Below the pieces are notes generated by a model. It was not told the origin of the DNA. It worked only from the letters and a program-made list of their open reading frames with translations, and made no database searches. From positions 1 to 37,039 of IMG/VR virus record IMGVR_UViG_3300050034_000195: a stretch of DNA of 37,039 nucleotides, one strand, 5' to 3'. How positions within the stretch are numbered: position 1 is the first letter of the stretch; each line of letters begins with the position of its first letter. Origin of the DNA: a virus. Positions 1 through 9,026 of this stretch are shown here, piece after piece. A program made the translations under genes and the position numbers.

Positions 1-2
1 AC

Positions 3-305
3 TTTGGCGCCTCGGTCTACGACGATCCGGCGGTGTATGCGAAGAGCTCGGCGATCAACTACATCAAGCAGGCGCACACGCCGACGCTGGTGGTGGTGGG
101 CGACCGGGACGGGGAGTGCCCGGCGCCGCAGTCGTTCGAGTTCTGGCACGCGCTGCGCGCCCAGGGCGTTCCCACGCAACTTGTGGTGTATCCGAACGAG
201 GGGCATGGATTTACCGACCCGGCGCACCGGCGCGACGTGCTGGAGCGGGCAGTGGAGTGGTTTGGGCGCTACATGCCTGCAAGCGGCCAGCCTGCTCCCC
301 TTTGA
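3..305 (+). CDS. S9-family prolyl oligopeptidase / acylaminoacyl peptidase, C-terminal fragment
   Basis: The reading frame is open from the window edge, so the start lies upstream and only about 100 C-terminal residues are visible. It has the end of an alpha/beta-hydrolase catalytic domain: a strand (TLVVVGDRDGECP) carrying the acid residue of the triad, then NEGHGF with the catalytic histidine, then a final amphipathic helix (VEWFGRYM). This arrangement is typical of S9 peptidases that cleave oligopeptides or N-acylated residues. The catalytic serine would be upstream, outside the window. It is most likely a host chromosomal gene flanking the prophage, transcribed towards it. Other hydrolases of the dienelactone hydrolase type share this end, so the subfamily is moderately sure. 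Confidence 0.8.
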   Translation, partial: FGASVYDDPAVYAKSSAINYIKQAHTPTLVVVGDRDGECPAPQSFEFWHALRAQGVPTQLVVYPNEGHGFTDPAHRRDVLERAVEWFGRYMPASGQPAPL

Positions 306-518
306 GGGGTTGGGGGAGTCTATGGAAGGGGCGGCGGAGAAACGGCCTGGGCAGGTGTAGTTGCCGCCGCTCCTTTGCAGTGATACCAATCGCTTTTTTG
401 CAGTAGCACTGCAAAAAAGCGGCTGTATACCATTTTTCATAGGCTCAGATCCGGTGCCGAAGTTGTACAGATAGTAACCCTCTATGCACCACCCAAGAAC
501 CCACCCCTTTAAGCCCCA
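306..518. other. Host-phage junction region, no gene
   Basis: No supported ORF. This stretch separates the rightward host peptidase from the convergent leftward late phage operon and must contain the left prophage end. It holds a perfect hairpin (391-421). A TGTATACC sequence at 424 resembles the 5'-TGTAT terminus of Mu, and an ATACCA-T-rich motif occurs twice (from 383 and from 427). The stop codon of the tail-tip gene sits in a further 8-bp inverted repeat, ATCACGAT/ATCGTGAT, at 518-525 and 532-539. Exact end assignment is inference. Confidence 0.5.
391..421. terminator. Bidirectional hairpin terminator between host gene and phage late operon
   Basis: Perfect 14-bp inverted repeat: CGCTTTTTTGCAGT (391-404), loop AGC, ACTGCAAAAAAGCG (408-421). 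The A6/T6 runs inside the stem give a U-tract in either direction, and T-rich sequence also follows on the + side (431-436). It lies between convergent genes, as expected for a shared terminator. It could belong to the host or to the phage end. Confidence 0.65.
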
Positions 519-2909
519 TCACGATACCTCAATCGTGATCGTAATCGGGTTCAGCGAAGTCATTGTGGAAGGCATCGTGAAGGGTGTTCCCAGGACGATT
601 GCACCGCTGACAGGTATAGAAGCTGCACCGACCTGAACTTCCCCACCGCGTTGGGTTCCAGTGAGATAGAGAACCCACGGGCCAGTTCCTCCATAGAGGC
701 TGGGATTGCCGTCGGTGTACGGGTTAGCCTGAGTGGTCTGGCCGGCGTCGTATTCAATCAGCGAGCCACCATAATCGACAATGAAATTTGGCCACTGTAC
801 GGTGCCCAACGGTTCGGATGGCGGATTATATCCCGCAGATGGCGTCGTCGCTGTGAAGCTGAACGGAACAATCGTCACGCCCGATGTTCCACCACCGCCT
901 GTCGTTCCGGCATACGGCAGTTGTCCCGGCACAGTCGCAAAGGAAGCATTGGCAACAGGTGACACATCAGTAAAGATCGCAGCACTCCGGTTGAAGGTGC
1001 GCAATATGAGCTGCAGGACGCCCGAGTTTTGGTCGGTTCCCGTATTCATCGCGCCCGAACGGCTCGTGGCCTGAATGAAGCCGCCGCCCGTAGTGTCTTC
1101 CACTTCTTCCTGGATGGGATTGAAAGTCCTCCCCGTAATTTCATAGTCGCCAGCAAACTCGAAGAAAACAGTGGAATCGAGGGTTACGACGTCCCCGACC
1201 ATCTGAGCCTTAAGCGCACGCCAAAGGGTCGGATTTATCTGGCCCACGCTCATGTCCTGGCTCTTATCTACCCATTCCGCCCACAAATTCAGGGTGATCT
1301 GCCACGGTGGGATGTAGGCAGAGCCGAGCAGGTTTAGGTTACCGAATGCCTGGAGCAAAAGGTTTGGATTCAGATAGTCGATGCCCAGGTCTCGATACAC
1401 CTCGTACTGCAGCAATCGCATCGCCTGGTCATAGGTCATGCTGGCAAAGTCGTAATTGACCTTGATCCTTTTCAGACGTGTGCCCGTCACGTTGGGGGGC
1501 AGCACCTGGCCCTCACATATTTGGTGCTGCTGGTGATTGATTTCAGGGTTACGCTGGCTGAACCGGGATTGGATATAGCCGATGCTGCCACCGGTGCTGG
1601 CTGTGCTGGCGGGAATGATTCCTGCATCAATAGTGCAGGTGAACTGTGTAGGTGAAGGCGTCGAAACTCCATACACGCTCGTCGTCGGGATCGTGGTGAC
1701 CATGACATTCAAATTAAACGCCGAATTCTGGACGCCTCCGATGCTTATAAGATCGCCGACTGCGCAGGGATTCGGATTCACCGTGTTCACAGTCAGGATT
1801 GTCCCTGTGGAGTCGACAGAGATCGTCGCGATGGTAGCCACACCCGGAAGTCCTGTTTCAAGAAACTGCCCCTGGTACCTATTCGCGTTCTGATTTACAA
1901 GCGTGTTGTCTATTTCAATGGATCCACCGGCGAGTGCTTCCGCCGTGATCAGGCAGCTTGAAGGTCTCGGCTGATCAATGAAGACATAAATCTGACCAGC
2001 ATACTCGTACCAGTAACCACGGCACGAAAGCAGCACTTGCTCCAGCATGGCTCCCAATGTCGATCCGGCCGCAAAGACATAGCTTCCTTGGAAGCGTGGC
2101 GTCCCAGCGGGATTCTGCGACGTGATATTGATAGCTTGGTCGCAGTAATTGGCTGCCGCCACAATCGAAGGCCAGTTAAACAACGCGCTTTCTTGCGCTG
2201 TCAAGGCATCCGGCCCAAGCACCGGATCGATGCCATATTCCGGCTTGATGGCCCTGCGCAGCCATAAGTCAACAAAGTGCCAGATGGGATTGGTAGTGAA
2301 ACCGTAGCCGGTCTGAGTCCCATAAGGTGGCGGCGTCGAGAATCCAGCGAAAGATGTCTCGCCGTCCGCGTAGAACATGCGGCATCTCATCCCGCGCATA
2401 TCCAGCAGCGGCGACAAGGTTCCACCATCGGTGATCGCCGGAGTCCAGGCTATCGAATAGTAAGATCGTCGCGAAAAGGCAAGTGGAGTGACAAGCGAGC
2501 CTAAATAGCTCCATAGGCCGTCAACCGCGTTGCCGGTTAAGGGAGCATCCGCGCCCGTGTGGAAGTTGAAAGCGCTGAGCGTAGGTGTATTTCCCAGGTT
2601 CTCGATTGCGCTGGAGCTGTTGCTCGGAACAAAGCCCAGCAAGGTATTTCCCATCAATGCCCCGCCGCCGCCCGGAGCAAACGCCATCTGCAAGATGTCG
2701 TTGATCCAAAGTGTGCTGGGCCCATCCAACTCACCCTCTCCGAGATCCCAAAACCCAATCTGCATGGCGGCCGGCTGAAATGCCCCGTCCATCGCCGTGG
2801 GCGCAGGAACGGAATAATCGATCAACTGCATGCCGGTGGCCCGGAAGAACCCGTAGGCAAGCGGCCAAGGCGTGCCGATATTCGCTGTGCAGATGTTTCC
2901 GCCGGGCAT
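519..2909 (-). CDS. Tail tip / host-specificity protein (central tail fibre type)
   Basis: A 796-residue protein, last gene of the leftward tail operon, starting at an ATG overlapping the previous stop (TAATG). Position after a tape measure, a distal-tail-like protein and a gpL-like protein is where siphophages encode their tip/receptor protein (lambda gpJ, GTA tail proteins). The N-terminal third resembles a baseplate-hub scaffold. Around residues 360-450 there is an inserted beta-rich segment. After residue 700 the sequence is Gly/Ser/Thr/Pro-rich and low complexity, consistent with an exposed fibre-like end. No hydrolase motif was seen. Function at the tail tip in adsorption or DNA delivery is inferred mainly from synteny. 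Confidence 0.7.
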   Translation of the reverse strand: MPGGNICTANIGTPWPLAYGFFRATGMQLIDYSVPAPTAMDGAFQPAAMQIGFWDLGEGELDGPSTLWINDILQMAFAPGGGGALMGNTLLGFVPSNSSSAIENLGNTPTLSAFNFHTGADAPLTGNAVDGLWSYLGSLVTPLAFSRRSYYSIAWTPAITDGGTLSPLLDMRGMRCRMFYADGETSFAGFSTPPPYGTQTGYGFTTNPIWHFVDLWLRRAIKPEYGIDPVLGPDALTAQESALFNWPSIVAAANYCDQAINITSQNPAGTPRFQGSYVFAAGSTLGAMLEQVLLSCRGYWYEYAGQIYVFIDQPRPSSCLITAEALAGGSIEIDNTLVNQNANRYQGQFLETGLPGVATIATISVDSTGTILTVNTVNPNPCAVGDLISIGGVQNSAFNLNVMVTTIPTTSVYGVSTPSPTQFTCTIDAGIIPASTASTGGSIGYIQSRFSQRNPEINHQQHQICEGQVLPPNVTGTRLKRIKVNYDFASMTYDQAMRLLQYEVYRDLGIDYLNPNLLLQAFGNLNLLGSAYIPPWQITLNLWAEWVDKSQDMSVGQINPTLWRALKAQMVGDVVTLDSTVFFEFAGDYEITGRTFNPIQEEVEDTTGGGFIQATSRSGAMNTGTDQNSGVLQLILRTFNRSAAIFTDVSPVANASFATVPGQLPYAGTTGGGGTSGVTIVPFSFTATTPSAGYNPPSEPLGTVQWPNFIVDYGGSLIEYDAGQTTQANPYTDGNPSLYGGTGPWVLYLTGTQRGGEVQVGAASIPVSGAIVLGTPFTMPSTMTSLNPITITIEVS

Positions 2910-3637
2910 TAGACCAGCCTCCGGTACTGCACTTGGTTGACGCTGATGTTAGCCACGGCGGCAGGTGGGAAGATCACTGTATTAAGCACCCCCCCAAAAC
3001 GGTTTGGGAAATGGCTGAGGCAGGTAGTGTAAGTGTTATCGCACGGCGTGGCATAGTTTGGGTCGCCGTTCGCCTGCGTCGCGCCGCACTGGGGGCTGCC
3101 GAAACGCCACTGGCAAGTCTCGGAATAGTCGTAGGGGTTTCCATCGTAATCGTTGGGGTTGAAAAGCTGGTTTGCCCCAAACGGGCATTGCATCTCAGTC
3201 CCGGCCGCCACCGTCAAGCGGCCGTGCTGCTCATACTCTGCGCACTGTGCCACCAGGTTCCACTCTCGAAAAGCAAAGAGCGCTCCTTCAAAAGTCCGCG
3301 CCGTCAGCAATCCAGCCAGGTCGCGCTGCAGGGTATTTCCACTCACGTTCTGAATCTCGATCGTGGCTGTGGTGGATTGCATCGCCCGAGACTCTTGGAA
3401 ACCGCTTGCGCTCAGCAGCCAAGGAAAGTAGTGCGTGTCGTAATTAGCCGGAGGGTTCGCCAGGCCAGCAAGCCAGGAAGGATGCGTGCCCGTGTAGACC
3501 GGAGTTATGTCGATCTCCACATTCGCCCAGTGGTAGCTCGTCCCATCCGTCGCCACCACATCGAGCAGGCAAACAGAAGCCGGTCCGCCGTGCGAGGACA
3601 TAATCTGAACCAATTCGGTTGGGTAGGAATAAGGCAT
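2909..3637 (-). CDS. Minor tail protein, DUF2163 / lambda gpL-like, four conserved cysteines
   Basis: A 242-residue tail protein. The C-terminal region carries a Cys pattern (CQWRFGSPQCG ... ATPCDNT ... CLSH) followed by NRFGG. This matches lambda gpL and DUF2163 proteins, where four cysteines ligate a 4Fe-4S cluster in the tail-tip complex. The N-terminal part is a beta-rich hub-like domain. It starts at an ATG immediately after the preceding stop (TAGATG) and overlaps the tail-tip gene by one base. It should sit between the distal tail protein and the tip. Cluster binding is known for the lambda family and inferred here. Confidence 0.78.
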   Translation of the reverse strand: MPYSYPTELVQIMSSHGGPASVCLLDVVATDGTSYHWANVEIDITPVYTGTHPSWLAGLANPPANYDTHYFPWLLSASGFQESRAMQSTTATIEIQNVSGNTLQRDLAGLLTARTFEGALFAFREWNLVAQCAEYEQHGRLTVAAGTEMQCPFGANQLFNPNDYDGNPYDYSETCQWRFGSPQCGATQANGDPNYATPCDNTYTTCLSHFPNRFGGVLNTVIFPPAAVANISVNQVQYRRLV

Positions 3638-4462
3638 CTATCTCATCACCTTCAAGGCATCCCACCACACCGTGTAACCAGTGCTGGCCGCGTCTTTCGC
3701 GTTCAGCGGCATCAGGCTCACAATATGAGATCCAAGAGGCAAGTTCTGAACCTGGAGCAGCATCGAAGACGGGCTGGCTACAGGCGAGTAGAAATCCACT
3801 GTACCTACAACCGTTGGAATCGAGCCATTCAGATTCATCGTTTGCAAAAGAACATTGGCTTGTCCACCGGACGGCCCGGTGGGCGCCCAAAACTGGAAGC
3901 CGTAGCCCACATAGCAATAAGCCGCCGAGTCGGTAGTTACCGTGCCGGCATCCGCAAAGTGATATCCACTCTTCGCGCTCGCATCCGCCGTCAACGTCCA
4001 GGCGCCCGAGACCGCCGCTACCATGCGATCTCCGAAGTCAGTGAGTAATAGCCTCCAGATTGCATCGTCCTGCCAGTCGCCGGGATAGACCAGCATGGAC
4101 GCCAGCGGCACCTCGTCGAAGAGTACCTGCTGAACGGCCCAGTGATTGTGCGAGGTGGGCACAGGCTCAACCGGCTGTGAGAAGCGCCCCACATAGTGCC
4201 GTCCGCCTCCTTCGTGATCGATCAGCGTGAAGAAACCATCGCGGTATTGCTCGTAGTACCACTTGAGCTTCCGCGCGTGGCTGGCCAGTTTATCGTTCCA
4301 GTTGAGGCTGAACTGGTGGCCCGTGTCGGTGATCTCCCGGAAGTAAGGCGCGCCCTGGTTTGCCTTCGCGTTCAGATGCGTCAATGGCCGCTTCTTCTGA
4401 AAGCCGTAATCGGGATTCAGCGGGTGCGTCGGCGTCGGGTTCAGTATGTCGAACTGGGACAT
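3638..4462 (-). CDS. Distal tail-like protein with C-terminal beta domain
   Basis: 274 residues, directly downstream of the tape measure gene and joined to it by a TAGATG stop-start. The N-terminal half (to about residue 130) has the look of a distal tail protein: short strands, then WYYEQYRDGFFTLIDHEGGGRHYVGRF, a segment common in phage minor tail proteins. The C-terminal half (about 145-274) is a beta-sandwich-like region (GAWTLTADASAKSGYHFADAG ... GYTVWWDALKV) of the kind found in carbohydrate-binding or adhesin modules on tail proteins. I do not recognise a precise family. The assignment rests on position and general features. Confidence 0.6.
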   Translation of the reverse strand: MSQFDILNPTPTHPLNPDYGFQKKRPLTHLNAKANQGAPYFREITDTGHQFSLNWNDKLASHARKLKWYYEQYRDGFFTLIDHEGGGRHYVGRFSQPVEPVPTSHNHWAVQQVLFDEVPLASMLVYPGDWQDDAIWRLLLTDFGDRMVAAVSGAWTLTADASAKSGYHFADAGTVTTDSAAYCYVGYGFQFWAPTGPSGGQANVLLQTMNLNGSIPTVVGTVDFYSPVASPSSMLLQVQNLPLGSHIVSLMPLNAKDAASTGYTVWWDALKVMR

Positions 4463-7400
4463 CTATCCTCTCCCCACGCCGCTGTATTGGCGCTGTGCCT
4501 GATTCAACGCGGCCATCAAGGCAAGACCACCGCCGCCTTTGGCCCAGGTAGCCACACTCTTCGAGTCGATCGCCTGGATGGTCAGATTCACCGCCGCACC
4601 GCTGCCGGAGCTTGCCGGCATGCGCGGCTGCACGCTGCTGGCATAACTCACGCTGTTACTCTGGATCGCGTTCAACAGCGGAGCATGAGCCTGCGCCATC
4701 GAGGGCTGCACAACGAATTCATTCCGCATCGCGTGGATAAAGCCTTCGGTGTCGCTGGTGGCCAGGTCGCCAAAATCGTCTACCATTCCGCCTGAGTGGT
4801 ATTGGCCAGCGGTCAGAGTCACCTGGCCGCGTCCGCCGATCTCCTGCTTCTGCAGCGAACTCAATGCCGCATTGATCTCCGGAGCGATGTTCGATCCGTA
4901 ATAGCTGCGCGCGCCGCTCCCCATACTGGCCGTGGAATTCTTTGAGGAGATCAGCACGCTGTTCAGTTCAGAGGCAAGAGAGTTATAGCCGCTTCGCCCA
5001 GCCTCATAATCCTGCATGTCTTTCAGCAGTGTTGGTTGAATTGTCCCCACGTCCAACGCCTCTGCCTGACCTCTACCCTGGTCGCCAAAGATGCCAGCCA
5101 ACAAGCCGGTAACGCCCCCAGCAACCGCGCCGATCGCGCCGCCCACCACGGTTCCCAGACCTGGGACGATACTGCCCAGGGCGGCGCCCGCTTCCATGCC
5201 CCCCATGGCGCCACCCACGGCGCCCGCTGTGGGATTCGAGTTGGTGTAAGCCGAATAGACGCTGGTCGCACCCATCAGAGCGCCGCCAGCCATACCCATC
5301 GCCGCACCGCCGTAATTTGGTCCGCCGGCGCTCTTGAACGATCCATCGGCCGCCAGCGTGCCCGGCAACTGATAACCCTCCGTTTCGAGCGGCGTACTGG
5401 GGTCTGAAAGAAAGTTTCCATCGGAGAGTAGCGTGCCGCCGAGGTCCGGGTTTTGCGTTTCCACATTCGAAGAACCGCCCAGGCCGGAAACTCCAGCACC
5501 GCCCGTAGTGCTTCCTCCGGTCGATCCCAACATGCCAAAGCCGCCGCTGCCCATGCCGGCCGTTCCACCGCCAACACTCATTGATCCGGCGGCCGACTGC
5601 AGCGTGGTGGCGGCACTTAGCAGCGCCTGGCTGCCGGTGAGCAACTGAGTGCTGCCGTTCTGGAATGAGAGCATCGCAGGACTGGCAGTTTGCGTCACTG
5701 CGCTCGCACCGTGACCTCCCATGCCGAGCGCAGACTCTATATCGGTCAGAGGGTTGGTGCTGGTGCTCATCTGCGGTCCCATACCGAAGAGATACTGCAG
5801 CATGCCGCCGGTGGGGCCGCTGCCCTTGAACACGCTGAGCATCTCGTTGGCCATCATCTGGAAGGCCGTGTCCATGGCGCGCTTCTCAAAGAACTGTGCC
5901 GGATTGCTGAACAGACTTTGCAGACCAGAGGCGAGCTTGTCGCGCGTCTCCTCGTCGGCCTGTTGCATCTGCGCATTCATCAGTTGATAGGCAGCGGTTC
6001 TCTTCTCGTTTCCTTCCTGTTCGACCATGACTGCGGCCTCAGAATTCTGTTTGACGTGCGCGAGCTGCCGGTCTTCATCCTCATTGATCGCCCGCACCTT
6101 ATCCTGCCACTCGTCCTGGATCTTCAGCGCCGTCTGTTGCCAGGGAGCCAGCGACAACCGCGCCGTCTGTTCTTCTTCCTTGGCAATTTGATCCATCGAT
6201 TTTTGGTGGAGCTGCTCCATCTCGCGCAGCATATTTCCATTGATGTCGAGAATTGTTGAGGATGCGCGGAGCTGGGCGTCTACGGCCAACTGAGAATCGG
6301 CGGGCAACTGGCCGGAGTACTTCTGCCAGTCCTCCTCTATCTTCTTCGTGGCCTTTTCGGCCTCGTCCGCGATGCGCGCGTATCCCGAAATTTGGGCATC
6401 GTCAGAGTGCATTCCGATCTGATCCAACTCTTCTCCGAACTGCTTTTGAGCGGCGAGAATATCGTTATCTGCCTTCAGATTGGCCGCTTTGCGCAGCTCG
6501 GCGGCCGCGTCCAGATCAAAACCTCCCTTTTGCTTCTGATCTATATCGGACAAGCTGTTTGCGCGATCTGCCTGTATTTTGGCCACGCCAGTGAGGCCAG
6601 CCTGTTGGGCGGTTCGCATCGCCTTATCAGCCTCTTCCCATTGCTGGTTCCAAAGCGCAATTTCCTTGTTGTTGTACTCCACGTCGATCGCGTCGATCGC
6701 GGCACGGGAGGTTCCATACTTGGTTTTGAACGAATCGAGTGCTTCCTCCCGTTGTGCCTCCAGGAGCGCAATTCCTTGCAACTCGGAGTTCCGCGCGGAA
6801 TTATGCAACTGCAGGATCTCTGACTGCTTCTCTTTTGCCTTGGCTGCTGCCTCTTGATCTTCTGACGTTCCAGGCTTCGCTTTGTCGGCGTCTGCGTAAA
6901 TGCTGTTCAGTGTTGCAACGATGGCATCCCGCTTATCTGTCAAGCCTTTGATCATGGACGAGCCAAGATCCACTCTCTGTTGATCCTTTAGCAGGTCCGA
7001 GCCCGACACCTGGAACAGGCCGCCCGAGTTGGATTGAATCATCAGGGCCGTTGCGAGGATTTCCTTTTGCTTGTCCTCGTACTTCTGCAGGCGCCCGATG
7101 ACCGTGTCGAGGTCCGATGGTGCGATCGAAGTGCCTGCGATCTGCTGGAATCCGGACTTGATCTCGTCCGGAGCCTTCTTCCACTTTTCATCGTTGAAGA
7201 TCCCAGACAGGTCCACCGCGTCGTTCATGACGTTGTTTGCCTTAAACTGATCGGCGGCCTTGGACCCTTGAGTGACCTGAATGTAATGTTCCTGGGCTGT
7301 GCGCTGCTGGTCAAGAGCTTGCGACGACATCTCCCCGAACAATTTCACTGCATCGCTAGCGGCAGCGATTTCGCCTGTCATCAGAACCCACTTGTCGTAA

Positions 7401-7744
7401 GCCTGCATGACCTTTTCACCCACGCCCGTGAGAATATCGACCGCGCCCATGGCAATCAGTCCCGGTCCGATCATGCCAATAGCCCCGGACAAGAGTTGGC
7501 TCTGGCCGATCACCGCCTGCATGGCACGCGGGATGCGCAAGCCCAGGTCGTCGTTCAACAGCCGGACATTTTCGCGCGCACTCAACGCGTGTTCACCCAC
7601 CTTGTCGAGTCCGGCGCCGGCAGCCGCGCCCGCGCCTTCCCCGGCCGGACCGATGGCGTTGAGCTGCGCGACAACCTGCTGAACCGCCTCGGCGGCGTTG
7701 CCGTCGGTGACGTTGATCGTGATCTGAACAACCTGGCCGGCCAT
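4463..7744 (-). CDS. Tail tape measure protein
   Basis: 1093 residues, the longest gene in the window and in the standard place between chaperones and distal tail genes. The N-terminal 600 residues are largely helical, with charged coiled-coil stretches rich in Glu, Lys, Gln and Ala. A Gly/Ser-rich low-complexity region follows (about 715-770). A Gly/Ala zipper stretch comes next (about 840-888, including GLGTVVGGAIGAVAGGVTG), typical of the membrane-inserting segment. It sets tail length and helps DNA pass the membrane. If the usual ~0.15 nm per residue holds, the tail would be about 160 nm (inference). It starts at ATG directly after a TAG stop. Confidence 0.9.
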   Translation of the reverse strand: MAGQVVQITINVTDGNAAEAVQQVVAQLNAIGPAGEGAGAAAGAGLDKVGEHALSARENVRLLNDDLGLRIPRAMQAVIGQSQLLSGAIGMIGPGLIAMGAVDILTGVGEKVMQAYDKWVLMTGEIAAASDAVKLFGEMSSQALDQQRTAQEHYIQVTQGSKAADQFKANNVMNDAVDLSGIFNDEKWKKAPDEIKSGFQQIAGTSIAPSDLDTVIGRLQKYEDKQKEILATALMIQSNSGGLFQVSGSDLLKDQQRVDLGSSMIKGLTDKRDAIVATLNSIYADADKAKPGTSEDQEAAAKAKEKQSEILQLHNSARNSELQGIALLEAQREEALDSFKTKYGTSRAAIDAIDVEYNNKEIALWNQQWEEADKAMRTAQQAGLTGVAKIQADRANSLSDIDQKQKGGFDLDAAAELRKAANLKADNDILAAQKQFGEELDQIGMHSDDAQISGYARIADEAEKATKKIEEDWQKYSGQLPADSQLAVDAQLRASSTILDINGNMLREMEQLHQKSMDQIAKEEEQTARLSLAPWQQTALKIQDEWQDKVRAINEDEDRQLAHVKQNSEAAVMVEQEGNEKRTAAYQLMNAQMQQADEETRDKLASGLQSLFSNPAQFFEKRAMDTAFQMMANEMLSVFKGSGPTGGMLQYLFGMGPQMSTSTNPLTDIESALGMGGHGASAVTQTASPAMLSFQNGSTQLLTGSQALLSAATTLQSAAGSMSVGGGTAGMGSGGFGMLGSTGGSTTGGAGVSGLGGSSNVETQNPDLGGTLLSDGNFLSDPSTPLETEGYQLPGTLAADGSFKSAGGPNYGGAAMGMAGGALMGATSVYSAYTNSNPTAGAVGGAMGGMEAGAALGSIVPGLGTVVGGAIGAVAGGVTGLLAGIFGDQGRGQAEALDVGTIQPTLLKDMQDYEAGRSGYNSLASELNSVLISSKNSTASMGSGARSYYGSNIAPEINAALSSLQKQEIGGRGQVTLTAGQYHSGGMVDDFGDLATSDTEGFIHAMRNEFVVQPSMAQAHAPLLNAIQSNSVSYASSVQPRMPASSGSGAAVNLTIQAIDSKSVATWAKGGGGLALMAALNQAQRQYSGVGRG

Positions 7745-8143
7745 CTACGCAGACCTCCGCGCAAACTCTGTGCCGCACTTGTGGCAGCTCGTGGCGAAGG
7801 GCGAGTCCTGGAGCGCGCCGCACACGCCGCAGGGTGGATGGTTCCGTTCAAACTCTGCGCGCGCTTCGGCCACTGCCATCAATCCATCGGCCTCCGCCAG
7901 GCTGAAATCGCCCGAGGCGAGCCCTGATTTCTTGCACTTCTCCAGCCACAGCAGGTACTCGGCCCGTTTGTAGTAGCCGGGCGAAAGCGTGAGCGGCGGC
8001 AGCGAGCCGAAGATGCGCTCGCGGCCGTCGTCGTCGCTGTCGTCGAGCGACCGCGCGACGCGGCCCTGGGCAAAGCCCTGCTCCAGCAATTCTGTGATCG
8101 CCTGCCGTAGCCCTTCCGCGTCGCGTGTCACGTCAATCGACAT
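7745..8143 (-). CDS. Small protein with C-terminal zinc ribbon, tail-assembly chaperone position
   Basis: 132 residues between the tail chaperone and tape measure genes. The N-terminal part is helical and acidic in the middle (LDDSDDDGRER). The C-terminus has two Cys pairs, CGVC and CHKC, 15 residues apart, a zinc-ribbon arrangement. In many siphophages the second tail-assembly chaperone lies here and is made by frameshift. In this phage it is a separate ORF starting at ATG right after the upstream stop (TAGATG). The zinc ribbon is directly visible; the chaperone role is inference from position. Confidence 0.55.
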   Translation of the reverse strand: MSIDVTRDAEGLRQAITELLEQGFAQGRVARSLDDSDDDGRERIFGSLPPLTLSPGYYKRAEYLLWLEKCKKSGLASGDFSLAEADGLMAVAEARAEFERNHPPCGVCGALQDSPFATSCHKCGTEFARRSA

Positions 8144-8845
8144 CTACTTATCGTCCTCGTTGATTTCGTCTTCGATTTCGACCGCAGCCGGGGCAAATAA
8201 CTGCGCGGCAGCAGCCACCTTGTGATAGGTGTCCATGGTGCGCGCAATCGTGTCCCGGCCTTCCAGGGCCACGCCGTTCTCCGCATAGCCTGCCACGCTC
8301 ACAATCAGTTCGTCATAGAGCGCGGCCAAGGTGCGCTGCGCCCCGTGGTAGATGGTGGTTCCCTTCCGCGATCCAGTCACGATCTGCGCTCGGGTGTCGT
8401 CGCGCCTGTAGCGCCGGAACTGTTCAGCCGTGGGCGAGTCGAACCAATGCACCAGGTTCTTATAGCGCCGCATCGCGCTACCGTCTCCGGCACTCCACAC
8501 AGCGTGAAGCCGTACAACCTCGCGGCCCGCTCCGTTCGCCTCGGGAATGTCTTCGGCGACCGCGTAAGCGGAGCTGAGCACATTGGCGATGGCCAGGCGG
8601 TGGGCCAGGCTCTTGCTCTCGCCCTCCACAATGACGGCGTCGGCCAGTTCCAAACCTGCTGATTCGGCGTCGACGCGCTGAATCACCTGCTTTCCATCGC
8701 GCTCGGCCGTCGAGACGATGCCGTCGAAATACTTGAACCACCGCGCCTCGGTGATGGGCTTCACGGTGAAGCTGTAGGTTCTCTCGCCCTGCCGGATCAC
8801 GATGATCCGAGGCTGTGCGAGATCGATAAAGTCTGTCGTGGACAT
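8144..8845 (-). CDS. Putative tail assembly chaperone
   Basis: 233 residues, mostly helical, encoded between the tail tube and tape measure genes, where siphophages place the chaperone that coats the tape measure protein (lambda gpG/GT position). The N-terminus (RIIVIRQGERTYSFTVKPIT) is a short beta hairpin and the C-terminus is acidic (EIEDEINEDDK). It has an ATG start with a good upstream AAGGA. It is the first gene after an internal terminator, so it is probably expressed below the tube protein. No family was recognised from sequence alone. Confidence 0.5.
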   Translation of the reverse strand: MSTTDFIDLAQPRIIVIRQGERTYSFTVKPITEARWFKYFDGIVSTAERDGKQVIQRVDAESAGLELADAVIVEGESKSLAHRLAIANVLSSAYAVAEDIPEANGAGREVVRLHAVWSAGDGSAMRRYKNLVHWFDSPTAEQFRRYRRDDTRAQIVTGSRKGTTIYHGAQRTLAALYDELIVSVAGYAENGVALEGRDTIARTMDTYHKVAAAAQLFAPAAVEIEDEINEDDK

Positions 8846-8973
8846 AGGGGTCCTTCCTTTGTGTTTGGGATTTTGTGATGTTCCCAGGGTGGAGAACCCT
8901 GTCCTGCCCGAGGCCCGCGTAGCCGTGCGTTGCCTCGAAACGGCCGCCGTAGGAAGCAGCCGGTACCGCCCGA

Positions 8974-9013
8974 TGGAAAAAGCCCGGAGCGCCTCGCTTG
9001 AATGGCGCTCCGG
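8974..9013 (-). terminator. Rho-independent terminator after the tail tube gene
   Basis: On the minus strand, CCGGAGCGCC (9013-9004), a 10-nt loop, then GGCGCTCCGG (8993-8984), followed by GCTTTTTCC. It is a perfect 10-bp GC-rich stem with a U-run, 13 bases after the tube protein stop. Because tail genes continue downstream in the same direction, it probably acts as a partial terminator lowering transcription of chaperone and tape measure. Confidence 0.85.
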
Positions 9014-9026
9014 AGGAGAAAACTCT

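Noticed and set aside
2711-4048. 445-codon plus-strand ORF opposite the tail genes
   Set aside because: Lies antisense to well-supported tail genes, rich in Arg/His/Pro/Gln as expected of a GC-rich shadow frame, with no domain pattern.
7745-8845. Programmed frameshift between the two tail chaperone-position genes
   Set aside because: The genes abut as TAGATG and I saw no slippery heptamer near the end of the upstream gene.
8885-8901. CAGGGT-N5-ACCCTG inverted repeat upstream of the tail chaperone
   Set aside because: Only six-base arms and no T-run or conserved context; probably chance in a GC-rich gap.
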